Shown here piece after piece: positions 7,963 through 17,557 of a stretch of DNA of 64,000 nucleotides. Position 1 is the first letter of the stretch. The number at the start of each line of letters is the position of its first letter. The stretch spans positions 1,299,255-1,363,254 of the forward strand of contig JAFDWS010000002.1 of assembly GCA_018268375.1 (NCBI GenBank), read 5' to 3'. The translations under genes were made by a program, and so were the position numbers. This DNA is from Armatimonadota bacterium (GTDB lineage Bacteria; Armatimonadota; Fimbriimonadia; Fimbriimonadales; Fimbriimonadaceae). The notes under the pieces are model-generated. The model was given only the letters and a program-made list of their open reading frames with translations, made no database searches and was not told the DNA's origin.

Positions 7963-10900
7963 TCAACCGACGAGGAAGTCGGCAATAGTGACAGGTAGGG
8001 GCTCCGTAAAGTCCACCATTCTGGCTATCTCGGGATCATACGGGAACGCCCGCTGAACAATGAACGCCGAGTGGCCGTCGCGCCATTGGCTCACCCCGAT
8101 CAGGGTGACGTAGGGGCAGGTCACGATCGCATGCCCGTCGCGCTGGTAGACCCGGTCGAAGCACGTCACGTTTAGCAGGCCGGACTCGTCTTCCAGGTCG
8201 AAGAACACCACACGCTTACCGCTTGGAGTGGGTGGGAACCTCAGTCGGATCGGGTTCCCGACCACGATCGCCTTCCGTCCCGAGCTCAAGTCTCGAGCTT
8301 CTCTGCACGTGACTCCTCCTCGAGTTTGAACCCGCTCTCGCTCAAACTCCATCAAGTGGCGCTTGACGTCCAGCCCCAGCACCGTGCGCTCTCGGACTGC
8401 CTTTTCGGCAAGGGTGAAGTCGGCGATCGTGCCATCGATCCCTGGTTCGAGGGCTGAGTCGGTCGCCACTCCTGCCCAAAGCCCTTCATCGGTCTCCTTT
8501 GCCCACACAAGTGCTTGAGGGACTGCCCAGAGCAGCGCCCTTCGGTTTGGAGACAGCGTGTCGAACGCTCCGCACAACACCAGGCTCTCAAGCTCGTCGC
8601 TTGCGGGGCGGACTCTGCGCACAAAGTCGTGGAAAGACGAAAACGGTGCCTCCGCGACTGTTCGCTCGCGGGATTGCTTAGACAACCCTGCCACCTGCGT
8701 CAACGCGATCCTGACCCCTCCGTTGGGCAAGACAATGTGTGGTTCCATCGGAGAACGGACATCCTCAACCTTGTAGTTGTTCACCGAATGGTTGATATCC
8801 ACAGGAAGGACTTCGACGCCACGAACGCGCGCCTCGTTGACGAGCGTACACGGTCCATAATAACCAGCTGGTTGAGCATCGAGCAAGGAGGCGAAATACT
8901 CTGCGGGGTAGTTCTGCTGGCAGTAGATCGACCGGAGCGAGATCTCGGCAAACGCCAGAGCGTGTCCTTGCGCGAAGCCATATCCCTTAAATCCAGCGAC
9001 GTATTCGAAGACCTGTTCGGCGACGCTCTGCGAGTAGCCTTTCTCCACAACACGTTCAATCACGGTCTCTTTGATCACTTGGCCATAGTCTTCGCGCCTA
9101 CGCTTGTGGATCTCGTCACGGATGTCCTCCGCCTCTCCGCTGGCGTAGCCGGCGAACACCTGAAGAAGCTGGTCGATCTGTTCTTGGAACACGACGATGC
9201 CATACGTGTGACCGAGGATCGGTTCGAAGTCGGGATGGTCGAACGAGAACGGCTTCAACCCACGTCGCCTCGCGATCAGCTCATTGAGCTTGACGGCACC
9301 ACCGACACCTGGGCGGATGCCTGCTTGCACAAGGCTCGCATCGTGCAAGTCTTTCGTGCGCAGTCGCATGTGTGCCTGACGCATGGCAGGCGAGGCTGAC
9401 TGAGGAACTCCGATAAGTTCGCCCGCCCTCATCGCTCTAAAGTTCTCCGGATCTTCGACCGGCACATCCACAGCGTTGAACGTGCTTTCGACGAGACGCA
9501 CCCGCCGCTCCGTCCCAGACAGGACGTCCTGTCCTCGAAGGCACAAGATGTCGAATTTGTCGAAGTAGTGCTTCGCGCTACGCTTGTCCCATTGAATGAT
9601 CCGCAAGAAAGGATCGTGCTCGTTTCCTTCCGTGCCACCCCACATGACAGGCACCGTCTCGGACAATGGACGGTCTGAGACCACGACACCGGACGAGTGG
9701 GCACGGACGTTCCTCGGGACGTCAGCGAGTTTTTTCGCTAAACGGAACAACCATTTGACCCGCTCGCGATCGATACCACTGTCTCGAAGCTCTGGTCGCT
9801 TGTCCATTGCGTTCTCCAACTGGTCAGGGACAACGCCGCCGTGCAAGTGCTTGGCAAGGAAACCCGTCACATCCTGGGAAAGGCCTAGCGCCTTGCCCAC
9901 CTCGCGGACAATTCCCCGCGTGTTGTAAGCACCGACGGCGGCGACCGTAGCGACGCGGTCTTGCCCGTACTTCGAAACCATATAGTTGCGGACATCGTCC
10001 CGCCTCCTTGCCTCAAAGTCGATGTCGATGTCTGGGCGCTTGCTCCCATCCTCGGGAAGGAAGCGGTCGAAGTGAAGATCATGGCGAAAGCCGTCGATCC
10101 GGGAGATTCCAAGACAGTACGCCACGGCAGAGTCGACGACAGAGCCTCGGCCACTCAAGTGGATGTGCTCGCCTTCAGCCCACCGGCACACATCCCACAT
10201 CACGAGGAAGTGATCAGCAAAGTTCAGCCTAACGATCCGTTCGAGTTCGAGCTCAAGGCGACTATTCAACTGTTTGGTCAATGTCCTGTGCCTCGATGCA
10301 GCTCCGCTGTACGTTGCTTCGTACAGTGCCGTCTTAGGGTCGCCGAACAATTGCGGCAGCCGTGTGCGAGAAGGCAGGACGTCATCGTCGCACTTTTCGG
10401 CGACCCGAAGCGATTCTTTGACCAGCGATGGCATGTCCCGGAACAGTTCGTACATCTCGGGCGACGTCCGCAGGTACCTCTCCGCGTTCAGTGAGCGGAG
10501 AGGCCGTTGATTATCGATCGGCCAACGGTCAGTCCTAGCTTGCTTCCTCCCAATGACTTCGTCCACCATGCACAGCGACTCGGCGCACAAGGCGACATCT
10601 TGGGCTGGAAAGTCACCCGGGCGGGCATGGAAAACGGGTGTCGCTGCGACACATCTGAGCCCGCACTTATCAGCGATTTCGCGGAGGCGTTCCTCATTGA
10701 CAATGCCCCAAGGCAACCATGAGCGCTCGACCTGGACAAAGACGCTGTCATGTCCGTAAAGCCCGCGCAAGAAATCGAGCCATTCTAAAGCAAGCTCGTG
10801 CCTTCCCTTGAGGATCAAACCATCGAGCCGTCCCGAGTCCCCTCCAGTCAGGCAAAGCAATCCACGGGAGTATTTTTCCAAGCGCTGGCGAGTGCAGATT

Positions 10901-11514
10901 GGAAAGAGCCGTTCTTCATCCAAATGGCACTCAGTGATCAGTTGTGAGAGCGACACGTAGCCCGATTTGTCTTTTGCAATGAGGATGAGGTCACCACCTT
11001 CAGCCATCTCGAAGGTTGAGCCGACCAACGGCTTGACGCCACACTCCTGGCACTCCTTGGCGAACTCGATTGCTCCTGTGAGAGAGAACCTGTCGACCAG
11101 TGCTGCAGCGGGAAGTCCATACGATGCGACAGTCCGTGCGAGCTCTTTAGCAAGGAGGACGCTCCTCCCATACGAGTAGCCTGAGACGAGATGGAGCGGA
11201 CAGTAAGTCTCGCGGCTTGTTGAGGATCTGACGGGCTTTGCCTTGTCCGACGAATAACCTCCGTTCGCCAGTGCCACCTTCTCGTCCCTTGTCTTACGTG
11301 GACGAAGGCAAATCTCGCTGGTCAGGTCTTCTTGCCATTCGATCGGAGTTTCTCGCTCGAGCAGGGAGGGCATCGCTCGATGCTTCTCGCGTCGCACACC
11401 TCGCTTGTCCCTCCATTGAGCAATCTCGCGAGGTTGCTCACCGGCCCACCATTCGCCCGCTTCCCGCCAACGGGCGATCAGTTCAACGCCATCCCGTCGC
11501 ATGTCGCCAAACAC
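7963..11514 (-). CDS. dnaE2: Error-prone DNA polymerase III alpha subunit DnaE2
   Basis: An 1183-residue C-family polymerase of the DnaE2/ImuC type, used for lesion bypass. Order of domains: an N-terminal extension of about 100 residues rich in Arg/Glu/Trp; a PHP domain (from CPLHLVSGYSYG) whose usual His/Asp metal ligands are replaced; the palm with GRGSVVDSAVAYCLGI and the catalytic RPDIDIDFE; fingers with FDKFDILCLRGQDVL and GVPQSASPAMRQAHM; helix-hairpin-helix; and an OB fold (VVFFDLEDESGLLNV). Its GTG start overlaps the end of the imuB-like gene by 32 bases; ATG 11502 is an alternative start. The overlap implies translational coupling. Replicative DnaE is excluded by the company of imuB and the divergent PHP. 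Confidence 0.9.
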   Translation of the reverse strand: MFGDMRRDGVELIARWREAGEWWAGEQPREIAQWRDKRGVRREKHRAMPSLLERETPIEWQEDLTSEICLRPRKTRDEKVALANGGYSSDKAKPVRSSTSRETYCPLHLVSGYSYGRSVLLAKELARTVASYGLPAAALVDRFSLTGAIEFAKECQECGVKPLVGSTFEMAEGGDLILIAKDKSGYVSLSQLITECHLDEERLFPICTRQRLEKYSRGLLCLTGGDSGRLDGLILKGRHELALEWLDFLRGLYGHDSVFVQVERSWLPWGIVNEERLREIADKCGLRCVAATPVFHARPGDFPAQDVALCAESLCMVDEVIGRKQARTDRWPIDNQRPLRSLNAERYLRTSPEMYELFRDMPSLVKESLRVAEKCDDDVLPSRTRLPQLFGDPKTALYEATYSGAASRHRTLTKQLNSRLELELERIVRLNFADHFLVMWDVCRWAEGEHIHLSGRGSVVDSAVAYCLGISRIDGFRHDLHFDRFLPEDGSKRPDIDIDFEARRRDDVRNYMVSKYGQDRVATVAAVGAYNTRGIVREVGKALGLSQDVTGFLAKHLHGGVVPDQLENAMDKRPELRDSGIDRERVKWLFRLAKKLADVPRNVRAHSSGVVVSDRPLSETVPVMWGGTEGNEHDPFLRIIQWDKRSAKHYFDKFDILCLRGQDVLSGTERRVRLVESTFNAVDVPVEDPENFRAMRAGELIGVPQSASPAMRQAHMRLRTKDLHDASLVQAGIRPGVGGAVKLNELIARRRGLKPFSFDHPDFEPILGHTYGIVVFQEQIDQLLQVFAGYASGEAEDIRDEIHKRRREDYGQVIKETVIERVVEKGYSQSVAEQVFEYVAGFKGYGFAQGHALAFAEISLRSIYCQQNYPAEYFASLLDAQPAGYYGPCTLVNEARVRGVEVLPVDINHSVNNYKVEDVRSPMEPHIVLPNGGVRIALTQVAGLSKQSRERTVAEAPFSSFHDFVRRVRPASDELESLVLCGAFDTLSPNRRALLWAVPQALVWAKETDEGLWAGVATDSALEPGIDGTIADFTLAEKAVRERTVLGLDVKRHLMEFERERVQTRGGVTCREARDLSSGRKAIVVGNPIRLRFPPTPSGKRVVFFDLEDESGLLNVTCFDRVYQRDGHAIVTCPYVTLIGVSQWRDGHSAFIVQRAFPYDPEIARMVDFTEPLPVTIADFLVG

Positions 11515-12670
11515 TCAACACGCGTTCCCTCCGCGGAAGCACGATGTCCTTCGCCGGTTTGACCGCTGTCTCGCCAAACGCGGCCTTGAGCACACTGACC
11601 GCCGCGTCGCACGCTCTCGCCCTCTCTTCGCCCCCTTCCGTCCCCAAAATTGACTTCTGCCCCCTCGGCGCTGATGCGAGCCCGAACAATTGGACTTTGA
11701 TCCCTACCGGTGGCTGCTGGACTCTCGCTTGGGCGTAGAGCGCTGAGAGAGCGGCTCGAAGAAGTGTCGCAGCTTGGACAGGTTTTGCCAGATGACGCCT
11801 AACGACCGCTGGTGGGCAGCCGTCAATTTCGATCGCTAGCGTGACTCCTTTCGCGGTGAGGTCGCGAGAACACAACTCAGCTCCGAGCCTCCGCGAGAGG
11901 ACACCGATGGCTTCTGAGAGTTCATTGCTGTCGTCGAGGGGATAGCCGAACGACATGGACGCAGAGACTGAGCGTTCTGGAAAGTTCGGTGCGACCGTGT
12001 CCATGGCACGGCCATTAGCAACCTCATGGATGAGGAAGGCATCTTTACCGAACTGGTCGCTCAATGCCGTCACAGGGGCGGTGGCGACCTCGCGTGCCCA
12101 CCGATATCCCAAGAACTCCAGCTTTTCGCGGTGGGGCAGGTGGATCGGCGCGAGCATACGTGTCGGAATCCGTGAGAGGAAGTCAGAAACGTCGGTCACG
12201 ACTTCGAACGAAGGGATCCCGAGGATTGTCGCCTTCTTGTCTGTCTCTCGTGACGCAAGGGCGGCAAGCCACTTCCCAGGAGCAAGCCCAGCCCAAACGG
12301 CGCTTACAGGCACCACACCGTCGATCGCCCGTAGGAGCTCGACCGCCGCTCGAGCAGGCGACGGATGTCCCGTGAGGTCGATGTACGCCTCGTGCGGTGC
12401 TGTGTGCTGGACTCCGTCACTGAACGCTGAACAGACTTCAAGCCACCGATCCCTCCGCTCCACGTGCTCGTCGAGGACGAACGGGACGAACAAAGCCTTG
12501 TCCCCGAGGATGGCGCGGGCCTCAGAGACCGCCATCCCTGCCGACACCCCACGGTCGAGCCGCTCTCCTGCCGCTCCGACCACGAACCCGTCCGAGTGGT
12601 ACACGACCCGTTTGCCTGACCGCTCAGAGGGATAGAATCCATGCAGGGAGACAATGAGAATAGAATACAT
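11483..12670 (-). CDS. ImuB-like Y-family polymerase homologue, probably inactive
   Basis: A 395-residue Y-family protein. The first catalytic motif, normally Asp-x-Asp-x-Phe-Phe, reads SLHGFYPSE, so both acids are lost. The second motif (SxDE in active polymerases) reads PHEAYIDLT and keeps only Glu. Downstream are helix-hairpin-helix and little-finger-like regions. ImuB proteins are catalytically dead adaptors that connect DnaE2 to the beta clamp, and this gene sits directly upstream of and overlaps dnaE2, which is why I assign it. No RecA-like imuA and no lexA are present here. The start ATG has a perfect TATAAT nine bases upstream. Confidence 0.85.
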   Translation of the reverse strand: MYSILIVSLHGFYPSERSGKRVVYHSDGFVVGAAGERLDRGVSAGMAVSEARAILGDKALFVPFVLDEHVERRDRWLEVCSAFSDGVQHTAPHEAYIDLTGHPSPARAAVELLRAIDGVVPVSAVWAGLAPGKWLAALASRETDKKATILGIPSFEVVTDVSDFLSRIPTRMLAPIHLPHREKLEFLGYRWAREVATAPVTALSDQFGKDAFLIHEVANGRAMDTVAPNFPERSVSASMSFGYPLDDSNELSEAIGVLSRRLGAELCSRDLTAKGVTLAIEIDGCPPAVVRRHLAKPVQAATLLRAALSALYAQARVQQPPVGIKVQLFGLASAPRGQKSILGTEGGEERARACDAAVSVLKAAFGETAVKPAKDIVLPRRERVLSVWRHATGWR

Positions 12671-12679
12671 GTGTCTACT

Positions 12680-12685
12680 ATTATA
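12680..12685 (-). promoter_or_regulatory. Consensus TATAAT -10 element of imuB-dnaE2
   Basis: TATAAT ends nine bases before the imuB-like ATG, giving a leaderless or near-leaderless transcript. It lies in the 33-base gap shared with the divergent glycosylase gene, so the two promoters overlap. Confidence 0.65.
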
Positions 12686-12703
12686 GGCACTTCATGGTGA
12701 ATT

Positions 12704-13354
12704 TTGTCTTGTTTTTCTGAAGACCTCAGGGAGAAACTGCGCACGTTGCCGATCGAGGAGTCCGCAACCCTCTTGCTCGGCCTCGACCTCGTCACTGCCC
12801 ATTGCCGCGCACGGATCGTCGAGACGGAAGCCTACTGGGACGAGCGAGACCCCGGAAGCCATAGCTGGCGCGGCCCGACACCCCGCATAGCCCCCATGTA
12901 CGGCCCACCTGGCCACTGCTACATCTACTTCACCTACGGGAACCACTGGCTACTCAACGTCACAGCACGCCCCGAAGGCGAGGCGGCCGCCGTCCTCATC
13001 CGAGCCGCCATGCCCCTTCACGGCCTTTCCCTCATGCAGGAGCGGCGCCCCAAGGCCAAGTCACACAGAGATCTCCTTTCCGGGCCGGGCAAGCTGACCC
13101 AGGCCCTGGCCCTCGGACCCGAAATCCTTGGCATCGACCTCCTCGGAGCTGACCAACGCCTTCACATCCAGCAGGGCGAGCCACCGGGCAAGGTGCTCGT
13201 CAGCCCTCGGGTCGGCTTGAGCCCCCACCGAGGTGCCGAGACTCCCTGGCGCTTCATTGATGCGGCCAACGTCGCCTATGCTTCCAAGCCCTGGCCCAAG
13301 GCTGATTCCGCTGCTTCCCCTTCGGGCATCTCCACCAATGCTTCCTTGCCATAA
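12704..13354 (+). CDS. DNA-3-methyladenine glycosylase (AAG/MPG family)
   Basis: A 216-residue protein of the AAG family, which removes 3-methyladenine and related alkylated or deaminated purines from DNA. Signature blocks are RIVETEAYWDERDPGSHSWRG (cut: ETEAY holds the catalytic Glu), TPRIAPMYGPPGHCYIYFTYG and the LLNVTA and SGPGKLTQALAL segments. It is divergent from imuB-dnaE2, forming a small repair cluster. The start is uncertain. TTG 12704 opens this frame, but the only ATG, at 12694, is preceded by TATTAT at a leaderless distance and lies in a different frame that stops after eight codons. The 3' end overlaps the convergent DUF454 gene by 79 bases. Confidence 0.85.
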   Translation: MSCFSEDLREKLRTLPIEESATLLLGLDLVTAHCRARIVETEAYWDERDPGSHSWRGPTPRIAPMYGPPGHCYIYFTYGNHWLLNVTARPEGEAAAVLIRAAMPLHGLSLMQERRPKAKSHRDLLSGPGKLTQALALGPEILGIDLLGADQRLHIQQGEPPGKVLVSPRVGLSPHRGAETPWRFIDAANVAYASKPWPKADSAASPSGISTNASLP

Positions 13355-13722
13355 AGCGTTGGGTCGGCGGTCTTGCGCGTCAAGATGTACCAAATACCCG
13401 CGATCCCCAGCCCAACAACAGAGCCGAGCACGAGCGGACGGCCGACAAAAGCGAAGGAACTGGCCGAGACTGCCAGCGCGATCGAAACCGTGGCAATCAC
13501 TTTCGTCCGGGCGGTGATGGCCTTCTCCCGCTCCCAAACGCGTAGCGTCCTCCCGAACCAAGGATGATTGAGGAGCCAGTGTTCGAAGCGAGGGCTTCCC
13601 TTCTTGAAGAACCACAGGGCGACGATCAGGAAGACCGTGCCTGGCAGCCCGGGTGTCACGTAGCCTATGAATCCGAGGGCGACAAAGAACAGTCCCCCCA
13701 GATTCCAAAGCCACCGCTTCAC
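13276..13722 (-). CDS. DUF454 (YbaN-like) inner-membrane protein
   Basis: A 148-residue membrane protein. It shows the DUF454 signature: a LWNLGGLFFVALGFIGYVTPG first membrane segment with GLPGTVFLIVALWFFKKGSP following, then HPWFGRTLRVWEREKAIT, then two more hydrophobic segments. Family function is unknown. I chose GTG 13722 because TAAACT lies exactly six bases upstream and the family normally starts with a Met-Lys/Arg-hydrophobic run; GTG 13728 is possible. Its last 26 codons run antisense to the end of the glycosylase gene. Confidence 0.82.
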   Translation of the reverse strand: MKRWLWNLGGLFFVALGFIGYVTPGLPGTVFLIVALWFFKKGSPRFEHWLLNHPWFGRTLRVWEREKAITARTKVIATVSIALAVSASSFAFVGRPLVLGSVVGLGIAGIWYILTRKTADPTLYGKEALVEMPEGEAAESALGQGLEA

Positions 13723-13728
13723 TGCCAC

Positions 13729-13734
13729 AGTTTA
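13729..13734 (-). promoter_or_regulatory. -10 hexamer TAAACT of a leaderless-type promoter
   Basis: TAAACT ends six bases before GTG 13722 of the DUF454 gene and decides between the two in-frame GTG codons. Confidence 0.55.
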
Positions 13735-13768
13735 TTGGATGGCCACGTCTTGGACAGGACGTCCATCG

Positions 13769-14512
13769 TCACGAAGCCATGTCTTCGTCCGGCTTGGGCA
13801 GGGACGCGATCACTTCTCGGGCATCGACCGGATTTTCAACAGCCACGTCGGCCAGGATCTTGCCGTCGCGGAACCGAATGATGCGCTTGCAATGCCTGGC
13901 GATGTCCTCCTCGTGGGTAACGACCACAACGGTTTTCCCTGCCCGGTTCAGCTCTTGGAACAAGGCCATGATCTCCTCGCTGGTCCGCGTGTCGAGGTTC
14001 CCGGTCGGTTCGTCGCCCAAGATCAGCACAGGGTCGTTCACAATTGCTCGGGCGATCGCGACACGCTGCTGCTGTCCACCCGAGAGCTCGTTGGGCCTGT
14101 GGTCCATGCGCTGGGTGAGTCCGACCTTGTCGAGGGCGATTTTCGCGACGGCCGAACGGTCTTTCACACCTGCGTACATGAGCGGCAGCTCCACGTTCTT
14201 GAGCGCTGAAGTGCGCGGCAAAAGGTTGAACGTCTGAAAGACAAAGCCGATCATCCGGTTGCGGACGGAGGCGAGCTCCGCGTCAGTCAAGTCGGAGACC
14301 TCTTGACCGTTGAGCCAATACTCGCCCGCCGTCGGTCGGTCCAAGCAGCCGATCATGTTCATGAACGTGGACTTGCCCGAACCGCTGGGGCCCATGATCG
14401 CCACAAACTCCCCCTCGTCGATGTGGACGTCGACGCCACGCAGGGCATGGACGACCGTCTGCCCCATCACATAGTCCTTGCTCAGGCTCTTGGTGTTGAT
14501 GACTCCGTTCAT
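13769..14512 (-). CDS. ABC transporter ATP-binding protein, MacB/LolD family
   Basis: A 247-residue ATPase with Walker [11 protein letters not shown]-loop [11 protein letters not shown], signature [14 protein letters not shown], Walker [14 protein letters not shown] and the H-loop VVTHE. The GNLD signature after Walker B is typical of the MacB/LolD/FtsE group that drives lipoprotein or efflux permeases from the cytosolic face. It is the last gene of the tolC-macA-permease-ATPase operon, eight bases after the permease. In E. coli MacB these two parts are fused; here they are separate chains. Confidence 0.92.
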   Translation of the reverse strand: MNGVINTKSLSKDYVMGQTVVHALRGVDVHIDEGEFVAIMGPSGSGKSTFMNMIGCLDRPTAGEYWLNGQEVSDLTDAELASVRNRMIGFVFQTFNLLPRTSALKNVELPLMYAGVKDRSAVAKIALDKVGLTQRMDHRPNELSGGQQQRVAIARAIVNDPVLILGDEPTGNLDTRTSEEIMALFQELNRAGKTVVVVTHEEDIARHCKRIIRFRDGKILADVAVENPVDAREVIASLPKPDEDMAS

Positions 14513-14520
14513 GGACAGTC

Positions 14521-15744
14521 CTATTCGTACCTCAGGGCTTCGATCGGCAGGAGGTTGCTGGCCCGAATGGCCGGATAAAGGCCAAAGACGATCCCGACAA
14601 GGGTCGAGAAACCGAACGCCCAGAAGACGGCCGTCAGGTTAATGACACCGGGGACTTGCACGATCCCTGCAACCAGCTTTACGGCCGCGCTTCCTAAGAG
14701 GATGCCGATCAGCCCGCCCATGACGCACATCACCACGCTCTCAAGCAAGAACTGGGTGAGGATGGTCCCACGCTGAGCACCGATCGCCTTGCGCAGACCG
14801 ATTTCCCGGGTCCGCTCGGTGACGCTGACCAGCATGATGTTCATGATCCCAATGCCCCCAACTAGAAGCGACACACTGGCGATGCCCGCCAACAGCATGC
14901 TCAAAATGCCCGACTGAGTCTGGATCGCCTGCAGGGTGTCGGCCTGGTTCATGACCCGGAACAGCTCTTCGCCCGAAGCGTTCTTCCGGGTCGACGACAG
15001 CAAATCCTCGACTTGACCCTGGAGGAGAACCATGATCGAACTGTCCATCGCTTGGATCGAGATGTAGTTGATGCGGTCCTTCGATCCCAGCAGCCTGTTC
15101 TGTGCGGTCTTGAGAGGGATATAGACTTGGTCGTCTGGATTGTTGAACCCGGAGCCGCCCTTATAGTCCACGACTCCGGTGACCTCAAAGTTCTGGTTCT
15201 GAATCTTGATGGTCGCCCCGATCGCGTTATCGCCGCCGAACAGCTCGTCGTAGACAGCATAACCAAGGACGGCCTTCCGCTCCATAAGTTCGTTGTCCTC
15301 GTCCGTCCACCACTCGCCCGAATGCATCCTCGTGGCGTTGTCGATGAACCGGATGTTGGCCTCGGCGCCGGTCACGCCCGTCCTCTTGGAGGCACTGCCG
15401 AACTTGACTGTGCTCTGACCAGAAAAGCGACTGGAAACGACCCCGGTCACATACTTGGCGGCCGGAATCTCCTTCCGAATCCGATCCACGTCCTCCAGCT
15501 TGAGGGTGCTCGCATCGTTGGCACCCATGCCACGGCCGCGTCCCCAGTTGGGCATGACTGTGATCCGGTTCGAACCCATGACCTCGAGCTCGCTGAGGGA
15601 CTTCTGCTTCGTGCCCTCGCCGATCCCGATCATCGTGATGACGGAACCGACACCGATCACGACACCGAGCATGGTCAGGAAGGACCTCAACTTGTTGTTC
15701 GCGATCGAGCGGATCGCGCTGTCAAAGCTGTCGCCGAGATTCAA
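14521..15744 (-). CDS. MacB-type ABC transporter permease
   Basis: A 407-residue permease with one N-terminal membrane helix ([21 protein letters not shown]), a large periplasmic domain of about 220 residues, and three C-terminal helices ending in the FtsX-like domain ([15 protein letters not shown], a conserved loop). It pairs with the adjacent ATPase to form a mechanotransmission-type transporter. I use TTG 15744, one base after the macA stop codon, with GGAGGAGG (the end of macA) as Shine-Dalgarno. The open frame extends to 15822, but that part overlaps the macA Gly/Ser-rich tail and is not family-like. Confidence 0.9.
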   Translation of the reverse strand: MNLGDSFDSAIRSIANNKLRSFLTMLGVVIGVGSVITMIGIGEGTKQKSLSELEVMGSNRITVMPNWGRGRGMGANDASTLKLEDVDRIRKEIPAAKYVTGVVSSRFSGQSTVKFGSASKRTGVTGAEANIRFIDNATRMHSGEWWTDEDNELMERKAVLGYAVYDELFGGDNAIGATIKIQNQNFEVTGVVDYKGGSGFNNPDDQVYIPLKTAQNRLLGSKDRINYISIQAMDSSIMVLLQGQVEDLLSSTRKNASGEELFRVMNQADTLQAIQTQSGILSMLLAGIASVSLLVGGIGIMNIMLVSVTERTREIGLRKAIGAQRGTILTQFLLESVVMCVMGGLIGILLGSAAVKLVAGIVQVPGVINLTAVFWAFGFSTLVGIVFGLYPAIRASNLLPIEALRYE

Positions 15745-15745
15745 G

Positions 15746-17557
15746 CTATCTGCCTCCTCCCGAGGCTCTTGCCCCGCCACCGCCGCCACCGCCGCTGGTA
15801 GCCCGCGACTGGCTCGGGCCACCGCGGTTCAATGACCCAAGGCCGCCAGGCGCTTGCTGCTGTTGCTGCATGCGGTTCTGCCGGTCTCTCATGGCCTTCA
15901 GGTCGATTTCCGCCACGACGACTTCTTCGCCTTCTTTCAATCCTTCGAGCACTTCCGTCGTCTCGTTTCCTACCGCCCCGAGCTTGACCTCTCGTCGTTC
16001 TGGCTTGGCCTTGTCCGCCGTCTTGACCCGGACGTAACTCTTGCCGTCCTCACGCTGGATGGCCTGCTGAGGAACCGAGAGCACGGCGGGTTTCGCGAAC
16101 TGGATGAACTCGCAGGTCGCGTTCATGCCGGGACGAAGGATCGGTGCGGAGGGCTTTCTTCCGCCGCCTCCAGCCCCTTTTCCGGCCGTCTGACCGCTAT
16201 CGGCTTGCGGAACCAGCTTGCCGACCGAGACACGCACCTTCACCGTCGTCACACTCTGGGCCGACTCTGCTGCAGGAAAGATTCTCTTCACCTTCCCCTC
16301 GAACATCATTCCCGGATATGCCTCGATAATGACGCGGACGTCTTGGCCCGTCCTGACGCTGGCGATGTCCGCCTCATCGACCGCGCATTCGACCTCCATC
16401 TGGGTCGTGTCGGAGATCTGGACCAGGCTGGTGCCCTGTGCGAACGTCGAAGTGCCAGGCGGGATGATTGTTCCTTCCTCAAGGTATTTCGTCGTCACGA
16501 CACCGTCACGGGGCGCGACCACCGTCGTGCTGTCGAGTTGGACCTGGGCGTTCTTCATCGCGACCTTGCTCCTCACTGCGCCCGCCATGGCCGTGCGCAC
16601 GTCCTCCCTCCTCAGTTGGAGGTTCAGCCGTGCCGTGCGCGCCTGCGCCAAGGCGACACCAGCGCTTCGGACGCTCTCCCGAGCCTCCCTGAGGTCGCTC
16701 TGGGAAATCGGGACGCGGTTTTGGTTCGCCTTGGCTTGCGCCAGCGACTCCTCAGCCTGCCGGACCCTTGCGCGGGCGGTCTTGATGCTGCTGTCGATCT
16801 CTTTGTCGACGGTCGTGCGCCTCTGCTCAGCCAGGCGGAACGTGGCCCGCGACGACTCCAAGGCTGAACGCTGCTTCTCAACCGAGCTCTGGGACACATA
16901 GCCTTGGCCCAGCAATGTCTCCTGGCGCGCCATCTCCCGCTGTTGGGCATCGAGGTCGGCTTTGGCCCGCTGATACTGGCCCTCAACGTCGCGGCGAGTC
17001 TGCGGCACCTCGACCTCTTCTAGGTTTCGGAGCGCTTCTTGCGCCGTGACAAGGTTTGCTTGAGCTGTCCGGACGTCCGCCTGGCTCAATATCGGCTGCG
17101 CAGCAGTCGTTTGTTCTGCCTTTGCCAGCCGCGTTTTGGCCAGCTCTAAGTTGATTTCGGCCGAGCGAACCCGGTTCTCGGCGTCCTGCGCCTCCATGTT
17201 GACGTTGGTGCGGGCTTGGCCAACACGGGCTTGAGCCGTCGTTACATCGGCCTGGGCCTGTTCAAAGACGGATCTCGTGTCCTCGGGATCGATGTAGGCG
17301 ATCGGATCGCCCTTTCGAACCAACGACCCTTCCTCTACAAGCAACTTGACGACTTTGCCGCCGGCTTTCGACTTGACGTCGACCTTAGTCAACGGCACGA
17401 GCGTCCCCGTCGCCGAAGTCGAGCGTGACACCTCGCCTTTCGCAACCGGAGCGTAGCGAAACTCGACTTCAGCCCCGCCCTGGTTCAAACTGGTGACGAT
17501 CCAGACCGCCGCCACAACCAACGCGACACCCCCGACGCCAAGAGCCCACTTGTTCAA
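15746..17557 (-). CDS. MacA-like periplasmic adaptor (HlyD family)
   Basis: A 603-residue membrane fusion protein, long for the family (usually about 370-400). Layout: N-terminal anchor (WALGVGGVALVVAAVWIVTSL); first half of the lipoyl domain; a long Gln/Ala/Arg-rich coiled coil of about 250 residues containing several heptad stretches; second lipoyl half (VVAPRDGVVTTKYLEEG); beta-barrel; and a low-complexity tail of Gln and Gly/Ser runs. The extended hairpin suggests a longer reach between inner and outer membrane. It starts at TTG 17557, which overlaps the tolC stop as TTGA. It couples the ABC complex to the TolC-like channel. Confidence 0.9.
   Translation of the reverse strand: MNKWALGVGGVALVVAAVWIVTSLNQGGAEVEFRYAPVAKGEVSRSTSATGTLVPLTKVDVKSKAGGKVVKLLVEEGSLVRKGDPIAYIDPEDTRSVFEQAQADVTTAQARVGQARTNVNMEAQDAENRVRSAEINLELAKTRLAKAEQTTAAQPILSQADVRTAQANLVTAQEALRNLEEVEVPQTRRDVEGQYQRAKADLDAQQREMARQETLLGQGYVSQSSVEKQRSALESSRATFRLAEQRRTTVDKEIDSSIKTARARVRQAEESLAQAKANQNRVPISQSDLREARESVRSAGVALAQARTARLNLQLRREDVRTAMAGAVRSKVAMKNAQVQLDSTTVVAPRDGVVTTKYLEEGTIIPPGTSTFAQGTSLVQISDTTQMEVECAVDEADIASVRTGQDVRVIIEAYPGMMFEGKVKRIFPAAESAQSVTTVKVRVSVGKLVPQADSGQTAGKGAGGGGRKPSAPILRPGMNATCEFIQFAKPAVLSVPQQAIQREDGKSYVRVKTADKAKPERREVKLGAVGNETTEVLEGLKEGEEVVVAEIDLKAMRDRQNRMQQQQQAPGGLGSLNRGGPSQSRATSGGGGGGGARASGGGR

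Noticed and set aside
12664..12690. Possible LexA box between imuB and the glycosylase
   Set aside because: The ACATGT core has no symmetric flanks matching any known LexA consensus.
15745..15822. N-terminal extension of the MacB permease
   Set aside because: It only covers the low-complexity macA tail in another frame; a Shine-Dalgarno supports TTG 15744.
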